A stretch of 64,000 bases of DNA from Romanomermis culicivorax. Lineage: Eukaryota; Nematoda; Enoplea; Mermithida; Mermithidae. Numbering within the stretch: the first letter of the stretch is position 1; each line of letters opens with the position of its first letter. A program made the position numbers and the translations under genes. Below, in pieces: positions 57,555 to 64,000 of the stretch. The notes beneath the pieces are model-generated. The model did no database searches, was not told the DNA's origin, and saw nothing but the letters and a program-made list of their open reading frames with translations. The DNA lies in contig CAWUHX010000099.1 in NCBI GenBank assembly GCA_963922205.1, forward strand, positions 806,001 through 870,000, written 5' to 3'.

Positions 57555-57596
57555 TGCTTTCATTGTGGTCAATCGGAGCATTATATCGCCAACTGC
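57555..57596 (+). pseudogene. CCHC zinc knuckle of Gypsy 2 nucleocapsid
   Basis: Encodes CFHCGQSEHYIANC, spaced C-x2-C-x4-H-x4-C, the standard nucleocapsid knuckle. Stops and shifts surround it; the capsid is upstream. Confidence 0.85.
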
Positions 57597-57645
57597 CCAG
57601 AATTTTCACAAACCAGATCAAGCAAGAACAAGCTCAAAACTTCAA

Positions 57646-58595
57646 CAGATATATGATGAATCCAAATTGTAATACATGGCACATGGGATCACCCTGAGGT
57701 CAAATGCCCAATACTCGTGGTATCTCGGACTCCAGTGGCTCTCAAGGTACCCAGAGAGACCAGGGTGGAGTGCATAACCAGTTAGTAATGGTAGGTGAAG
57801 ATGGTATACAAGAGCAAAACTTTGAAAACACCGAACGACAATTCAACCCTTGGAATTGTGACGATTTTGAACTCCTGATGAATTCCAATATATTAGCCCC
57901 TTCCAGTGTTCACATGGTCCGTAGTTTGCATATTTCAAATCCTGAATCTAACCAATCAGTGGGGGTCCCTACACCTTAGGCCTTCACTTAGACCCTGATG
58001 TTGGGTGGAGAACAAGTTCGGATCCAGTTCATGTGACGACCATCCCATTTGATGTTTCTTGGAAAAGATATTTTGAACTGCAAACTTTCAAAACACCATC
58101 CTATTTTCATAACCAACAAGCCAGAATCATGAATACATTTGGGCTATTGAGGAGATATTTCTCAAAGATGACAATTTTTGAGGGAACACTCAATCATTTG
58201 ATCGAGTACACAGCTAATCTAGCTCTTGATCCGTCCATAGTTTACCGAATGCTTGCAGGCACAGGAAAAGTCGTTGCTGAAGTCACAGAAAGAGCAGCTA
58301 ACTCATTGGAACACATCACCACCACTGGAACAACCAATTTAATGAACCTGACCAACAGCCTTGTGTTTGAGCTTCTATCATACTACTGGTTTTAGCAGGA
58401 GTTGCTGTGATCACCTGGTTCATTTTGCAAAGATGTTTCAGCAAGAAGGCTTGCTCTTGTCCTGGTCGTTTCACTCGACATACTTCGTTTCCAAAGAGAT
58501 CAAAAGAACTGTCTGCACGATTTTTGACACTTAAGGAATGACAAGAAGTTAAGGGAGAATCTGGCCACACAAATGAGACCAAGACAAGTAGCAAT
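57646..58595 (+). other. Gag-pol linker region of Gypsy 2
   Basis: Short plus-strand frames (57704-57979 and 58033-58395) between the zinc knuckle and protease. The first is Asn/Gln/Ser-rich. The second ends with a hydrophobic stretch continuing out of frame. They are probably remnants of a linker or an additional domain of the polyprotein; no motif is recognised. Confidence 0.4.
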
Positions 58596-58997
58596 ATGAT
58601 CAAAAAGACAAAGAAGTATGATGAGATTGAACTCGATCCATTAGATCAAGTCATTGATCAAGCCCTCGGACCCATTGTCAATACATCAAAGAAAACGAAA
58701 GTTGATTTACCTTTTGTAACCAACAACATTACTGCATGCCAAGACCGATGCCCAACAATCGAAGTCTGGCTCAATGAAGATTTTGAAGTATCCATTATTG
58801 CACTGTTTGATAGTGGATCAGATATCTCAATTATAGGACTTGATCTGACCACTAGGCGAGAATACACCCTGCTACCAGCAGTCGTTCCAGGATTTTGTGT
58901 ATGCAACAATGTCATGACTGAAGTCATAGCCTCTTGTTGGATCAAAGTTTTGCTTAACCTAGCCGATTCAAGCACAACGCCTGCAGAATTTTTGTGA
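58596..58997 (+). pseudogene. Retropepsin protease of Gypsy 2
   Basis: A 133-aa frame with ALFDSGSDISIIG, the catalytic D-S-G triplet followed by the typical small/hydrophobic strand. It would cleave the polyprotein. The frame ends at 58997, before the second half of the domain. The region to about 59650 has related short frames (59163-59357) and a local AATTGAGCACA repeat at 59060-59140. Confidence 0.8.
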
Positions 58998-59715
58998 GTT
59001 CATGTTGCCAAAAACTCATCTTATGACTGTTTACTCAGAACTGATTATTTACAACGGTTGGCCAAATTGAGCACAATTAAATGAGCACATTGAGCACAAT
59101 TTGATTGATTGAGCACATTGAGCACAAATTGAGCAGATTGACCACAAGTCGATTTTAGAACCATGTCAGTGCCCATGAAGAATACACAAATCTACCTGCC
59201 TGATACAACTCGTGGAATTGCTGTCCTAGACGAAACATTCATTTTAGCGCCAAGATCAATCAGCTTTATTACTGCAAGATTGGAAGCCCTTTATACCAAA
59301 TTTGACTCATTAGTATTTGAACCAATACCTCGATTTTTAAACCGATTCCAATTGTAGCTTGCTTCATGCCTGGTTTGCCCAGATGATGGAATTATACCCA
59401 CCAGTGTACTCAATACCACTAATACACCTGTCACATTCTACCGCAATACCAAAGTAGGAAAAGTCACTGTATACAGATGGCCATGGTCACACTAGGACAC
59501 ATCTGATGCACCACAACGCCAGGTTTCCACGTCAACCAATGTCCAATGACACAGTTGTAGTCTGGAAGGAAATGGAACTCTATCAAAGTAAGCATTAGAG
59601 ACCATCAATGAAGAAATTAGACAAGCCAAACTTAACAGGAACACCAATTTGACAACTTTTCATTCAATTTTCTCCACTCTTTGCCAAAGATAAATCAGAC
59701 TTAGGATGAACAACA

Positions 59716-60440
59716 TTGGCTGAACATACGATAGATATTGAAAACAGTCGGCTGATTCGACAAGTATCCTATCATGCACCATACAAACAAAGAGGAACGA
59801 TCAATGAAGAAATCAACAAAATGCTCAAGAAAGGACTTATCGTCTCATTACAAGGCCCATGGGTAAGTCAAATTGTCCTGGTACCAAAGAAAACGGGAGG
59901 ATTTCGTTTCTGCATGGACTATAGAAAACTCAACAATGTTACCAAGAAATACAGCTACCCATTACCCAGGATAGATGACATTTTCAATGCCGTTTATGGA
60001 GCCACCTTGTTTTCAACCCTCGACCAAGCTTGGGGTTATTGGCAAATACCCATTGCAGACAAAGATAGAGAGAAAACTGCCTTCATCACCAACAATGAAC
60101 TTTTTTCAGTACTCTTTAGGTTTTCAAGTTTCAGTAGCGCCTTTTGGTCTCTGCAATGCCCCTGCAACTTTTCAATGATTTAAGAACTTAGTTCTAAGTG
60201 GTTTGCAGTGGTCAAGTTGCCTAGTCTATTTAGATGATGTTTTGGTATTTGGAAAGACCTTTGATGAACACATCACCTGATTGGAAGAAGTTTTCCAACA
60301 ATTACAAGATGCAGGTCTCAAATAAGGACTAGAAAAATGTCACTTTTTGCAGGCAGAAATCTCTTGCCTTGATCACAGAATTTCACCATCAGAGATTAGA
60401 CCTGATGAGGGGAAAATATAAGCAGCCCAGAAATTCCCTA
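59716..60440 (+). pseudogene. Reverse transcriptase of Gypsy 2 (stops and frameshifts)
   Basis: RT blocks in order: LVPKKTGGFRFCMDYRKLNN, ATLFSTLDQAWGYWQIPI, then in a shifted frame VAPFGLCNAPATFQ, and near 60215-60245 CLVYLDDVLVFG with the catalytic YLDD. A frameshift falls near 60110 (T run) and stops occur near 60280, 60325 and 60420. The domain ends with DQLRSFLGLASYYRRFI at 60458-60508. Confidence 0.9.
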
Positions 60441-60445
60441 CACCA

Positions 60446-61030
60446 GTGAATGAAGACCAACTTCGAAGCTTTCTTGGCTTGGCCAGTTATTACAGACGAT
60501 TTATCAAAAACTTCGCCAGAATCGCTCACCCTCAACACCAACTGCTGAAGCTAAATCAACAGTTTGATTGGACGAACAGCTGCCAACAGAGTTTTGAAAC
60601 TTTGAAAACTACTTTAATCACATCACCCCTGTTGATCCACCCCTATTTTTGCAAATCATTTAGATTACAGACAAATGCCTCAATTGAAGGAATAGGTGCA
60701 GTATTTCACAAGAGACTGTGAAAGGTGAACAACCAATAGCATTTGGTAGTAGAGCCTGAACAAAGGCGAGAGGAATTATTCCATCACTGAGCAGGAAGCA
60801 TTAGCCCTAATTTGGGCTGCCAAACACTTTCGACAGTACCTGTATCAACAAAGGGTAACAGTCTACACTAATCACTCAGCACTTGGCAGCATTTTTTCAA
60901 AACCGAACCCCTCTTTACGAATTGAAAGATGGGGACTAGCCTTATAGGAATTTCAGGAACTAATAATCAAAGACCGACCAGGATGTGTAAACAAAAATGC
61001 AGATGCTTTATCCAGACACGCCATTTGTGC
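60446..61030 (+). pseudogene. RT connection and RNase H of Gypsy 2
   Basis: Frame 60446-60721 has FLGLASYYRRFIKNF and FRLQTNASIEGIGAVF. Further on, in other frames, come SITEQEALALIWAAKHFRQY (catalytic Glu), VYTNHSALGSIF (the TDHxAL motif with Asn) and CVNKNADALSRHA (end of the domain). At least three stops interrupt it. Confidence 0.82.
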
Positions 61031-61275
61031 TGCTGCAGAACCCACCGATCATTTTGGAACACTAGAAATAAAAATTAAAATTTGTAGCACTCAGGAAGCA
61101 GATGAATTTTGCAGAAAATATTTGAATTACATTTTGCTCAACAACCTGCCCATTGATCACGAGAAGGCACAGCATGTACGACTCATGAAGGATGACTATT
61201 TGAAAGTTGAGCACATATTGTATCGAGTGCCCGAACCACCAGAAGTAGAACCCAAACTAATTTGATCAATGATCA

Positions 61276-62038
61276 ATGATTGATGAAATTTTGGAAGCCT
61301 ACAATGATGACCTTTTTGCTGGTCATCTGGGATTTGTTAGGACATTGGCTAGAATTCGTATACATTATTTTTGGCCTGGGATGTATAAAGACGTGCAACA
61401 TCATTGTGAAAAGTGTGCGAGTTGTGCAATGAAAAAAACAGAAGGGAAAAGAACAAGAGCACCCTTGGTTCCAATTCCTGTTACAGGACCTTTTGATCGC
61501 ATGTCTGTTGATTTTGGGACCTTCAACTATGACCAAAAATGGACACAAATATGCCATTATTTTCACAGAGTATTTGACAAAATACGCCTCTGCTATAGCT
61601 ATACCTGATGGGACAGCAGGAGCAACAGCACGAGTTTTTGTCACAGAAGTTATTTTACGTTTTGAAGCACCCCTAACCCTCTTATCTGATAAAGGAGCAA
61701 ATTTTTTGATGGTTCTTGTGCTCAAAATTTGCGAGTTGTGTGGTACTCAGAAAATCAACACTACACTTTATCACCCACAAACGGGCGGACTCACTGAGAG
61801 ATTCAATTAGACTTTATGTACCATGGGCGCCATGTATGTTAACAGTAAGCATACTGATTGGGACAAATACCTACAATACGCCCGTTTTGCATATAATAGC
61901 TCAACACAAAAATCAACAAAATACTCACATTTTTTCCTTTTGTTTGGTCACCACCCGAACTTTCCAATTGATGCTGCCTTAACCTTTCAACTGAGCCGAT
62001 ATCACATTGATCTTGATCACTATTCCGACGAATTTTAA
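61276..62038 (+). pseudogene. Integrase of Gypsy 2 (frameshifted)
   Basis: Piece 61276-61608 has the zinc domain (AGHLGFVRTLARIRIHYFWP ... HHCEKCASCAMKK) and VTGPFDRMSVDFGTF with the first catalytic Asp. Piece 61493-61810 has YLTKYASAIAIPDG, LLSDKGANF (second Asp) and TTLYHPQTGGLTERFN (Glu). Piece 61823-62038 has WDKYLQYARFAYNSS and FLLFGHHPNFP. A frameshift lies near 61540 and a stop near 61808. Remains of the C-terminal region run to about 62330. Confidence 0.9.
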
Positions 62039-62330
62039 CGTTTCTTGTCCAAGGCTTGGTCATCTGCAAGAAATAAACATTGAAAATCTCAGGAAATGCA
62101 AAAACTACAATACAACAAAAAACAAAACGAACTCCAATTGAAAATTTGGGATGAAGTTTTCAAAAATAATCCTACCGTCAAAATTCACCATCCACCAAAA
62201 TTCATTTTCCCATGGCATAACCCTACATCGTTTTAGAAATAAAGCCCCCTATAGTTCCCATCAACCTACCTAATGCATGAGGAACACAAGCGGAGTGGAT
62301 ACATATGAATCTACCCAAGAAAAAGAAAGG

Positions 62331-63070
62331 TACCGGAAAATATGCAAAAAGTGCCTCTAAAACGAAATATACCAATAGGAACTTGTGGCACTGCCTCCGT
62401 GCCCTAATGACCTTTTTGCCCTGTCAGAAAACGAAAAGTTTCTTTTTGAGCTACATAATGAAAAAACATTTCGTACATTTTTAGCATGCAAATATTTTAC
62501 CTACATTTCTCATCTTCAATTTTTCGTACAATTACTCATTTGATAACATCAAAAGTAACTTTTCATGTGTATGTTTCATTTTTCGCATTACGAGCAAGCT
62601 TATTTCTCGAACTCAGTCGTCTCATACCTATAGATTTTGGAGCTAATTTTCTTATTAAAAACTTTTTAAGAATTTTTTTTGTGTCTTCCCTAAGAGTTCA
62701 AAATTTTATTGTTACCCTTTCCCTCCTTATCATTTTGTTTCAAATAGTGTAATTTACAGTAATTTGATTTTTGCCACACCACTATTCAACTCCATGACTT
62801 ACTGTAGTTTGTTACAACATCATTTTCGACTATTATTATTATTCTGATAAATTCTTACTACGTGACAATTTACTATTTTTTTGACCCATCTTTCTTGTAC
62901 TTTTTCCTTTGAATTAATCCACGCAATGTAATTATTGAAATGATTCTTTCTGTCAAATGTATGTTTAAAAAAATATTGATCGTATGTAATTTTTTTTTTA
63001 GAAAACGGTCTACTTTTTATGCATCATTTATTTTAGATGCTTTGAAATTTTTTAATTTTATCGTTTTTGA
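62331..63070 (+). other. AT-rich spacer after integrase of Gypsy 2
   Basis: A hydrophobic 88-aa frame (62486-62752) occurs here, but it follows AT-rich composition and has no motif. The spacer between integrase and the exonuclease-like ORF parallels the AT-rich spacer in Gypsy 1. Confidence 0.4.
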
Positions 63071-64000
63071 TTGCCTCGAAATGGCAACTGCGACGAAAAA
63101 AATGACAACCAAGAAAAGTATTGGAAAAATTGCAATGATGGCATCTACAACGGATACCTCATGCCATACGTCATTGACATCAATAGCAGTGACGATGAAT
63201 CGGGCAGTTTGATAATCGATCGCTGGGTAAACCATTGGTTGGAGGTAGGCTTAAATAGTCCAGACATGCATCCCGATTTATTTGATCACCTTGCAAATGA
63301 CGTGGGACGCACCCCTTTGAAGGGAAGATTTGATCACTGCACAGATTCACAATCTTGCCCTGAGCTATGTCAGTTTCTGTTAAAAAACCCACAACACCCT
63401 GAATTATTCGCCATTTCCATAACTACCATAACCCATGAAGTCCCATGGGAAGAATGGCCCATAGAATTTAAAACCTCGTGCCCAGTTAAAGCCCAAAATG
63501 ACTCTGAAGCCAGAACATCTTTTTAAGCAACCATCAAAGTCGCCCGATTTGATGGATCAGTTGTTATTTTTGATTTGCTACAAATGCATGAAACTCCCAA
63601 TTCACTCATCACACTGCTTCTAGAAATACCATTTACCATAGGCTTTAACAGCCAACAGGTCACACAGATCATATCTAATTCCACAGAAGAATTGACACTT
63701 TACAACACCTTAGCTGATCCGAAACGTATATGGTACACCTTGAGACACGAGAAAACTGTTAATTTTCTGCGACAACACATCAAAAAATCTGAATCAGCTG
63801 AAAATGCATCCCTTTGCACAATGTTAGGTTTACCATTTGCACCAGAAAACGCCAGATCCACTCTTCAAGCTACGCTTCAACACCTTTTAGGACCCACTTT
63901 GTCTCAGACTCCAGAATGCACTATAGGAAATCTATCAGAAGCATGCTTACAACACACTGCTTTAGAAGCTTTGATCACCATTGATCTTTATCTAGTTTTG
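63071..64000 (+). pseudogene. Exonuclease-like ORF of Gypsy 2, one internal stop, truncated by the window
   Basis: One frame runs from 63071 to the right edge with a single TAA at 63524-63526. The first 150 residues are acidic and unrecognised (DINSSDDESGSLIID). After the stop the sequence reads like an RNase D/WRN-type exonuclease: IKVARFDGSVVIFDLLQM, a LITLLLE helix, FTIGFNSQQV, then ATLQHLLGPTLSQ, and NLSEACLQHTALEALITIDL, which fits the Ls..Q.YAA.DA motif III block. Catalytic positions differ from active enzymes (Glu for Asp and His for Tyr in the last motif), so it may be inactive or binding-only. It corresponds in place and fold pattern to 4864-5592. Confidence 0.55.

Larger units (their letters stand above)
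56113..64000 (+). mobile_element. Second Ty3/Gypsy element, decayed, running off the right edge
   Basis: Plus-strand gag, CCHC knuckle, protease, RT, RNase H, integrase and a post-integrase ORF occur in order. Many stops and frameshifts break every domain, far more than in Gypsy 1. Composition and motif wording (YLDD against YIDD, DSG against DTS, CCHC against CHHC) show a different lineage. LTRs were not found: the 3' end lies outside the window. Confidence 0.88.

Noticed and set aside
62486..62752. 88-aa hydrophobic ORF resembling a membrane protein
   Set aside because: High Phe/Leu/Ile content follows from T-rich DNA; no conserved motif and no start context.

Overview
This is a repeat-rich nuclear window from an invertebrate animal. 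The two host genes have many small introns with pyrimidine-rich acceptors of the TTTCAG type, one Ty3/Gypsy element is nearly intact, and inverted-repeat DNA elements are very abundant. A nematode is my best guess. From memory, the unusual ORFs downstream of pol in the first Gypsy element resemble uncharacterised proteins of mermithid nematodes such as Romanomermis, but I could not check this and the name is low confidence.

Layout. 122-14741: a full-length but decayed Ty3/Gypsy retrotransposon on the minus strand, with both LTRs, a 4-bp ACCA target duplication, a polypurine tract, gag, protease, RT, RNase H and integrase. Downstream of pol it has an unusual 5-kb tail containing an exonuclease-like ORF and several Pro/Thr-rich ORFs. 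15408-18213: nested small DNA elements. 18681-23265 (+): a compact nine-exon gene for an ethanolamine/choline-phosphotransferase of the EPT1 (SELENOI) type. 26283-52739 (+): a paralogue with nine matching exons, spread over 26.5 kb because its introns are full of mobile DNA. Its intron 3 is about 14.5 kb, starts with a GC donor, and contains a tandem satellite, three foldback elements and an antisense L1-like LINE. 53270-53650: another small foldback element. 56113 to the right edge (+): a second, heavily decayed Ty3/Gypsy element whose post-pol region again encodes an exonuclease-like protein.

How the parts relate. The two phosphotransferase genes are tandem paralogues that share all eight intron positions and phases. 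Both keep the complete CDP-alcohol phosphotransferase motif, so both probably encode active ER membrane enzymes of the Kennedy pathway. They differ in the N-terminus, the loops and the C-terminal tail.

The observation most worth following is that two diverged Ty3/Gypsy elements each carry, after integrase, an ORF that looks like a DEDDy-type (RNase D/WRN-like) 3'-5' exonuclease with altered catalytic residues. The other theme is the variety of foldback and MITE elements. In one case an old element and its nested insertion can be read directly, because an uninterrupted copy lies 5 kb away.
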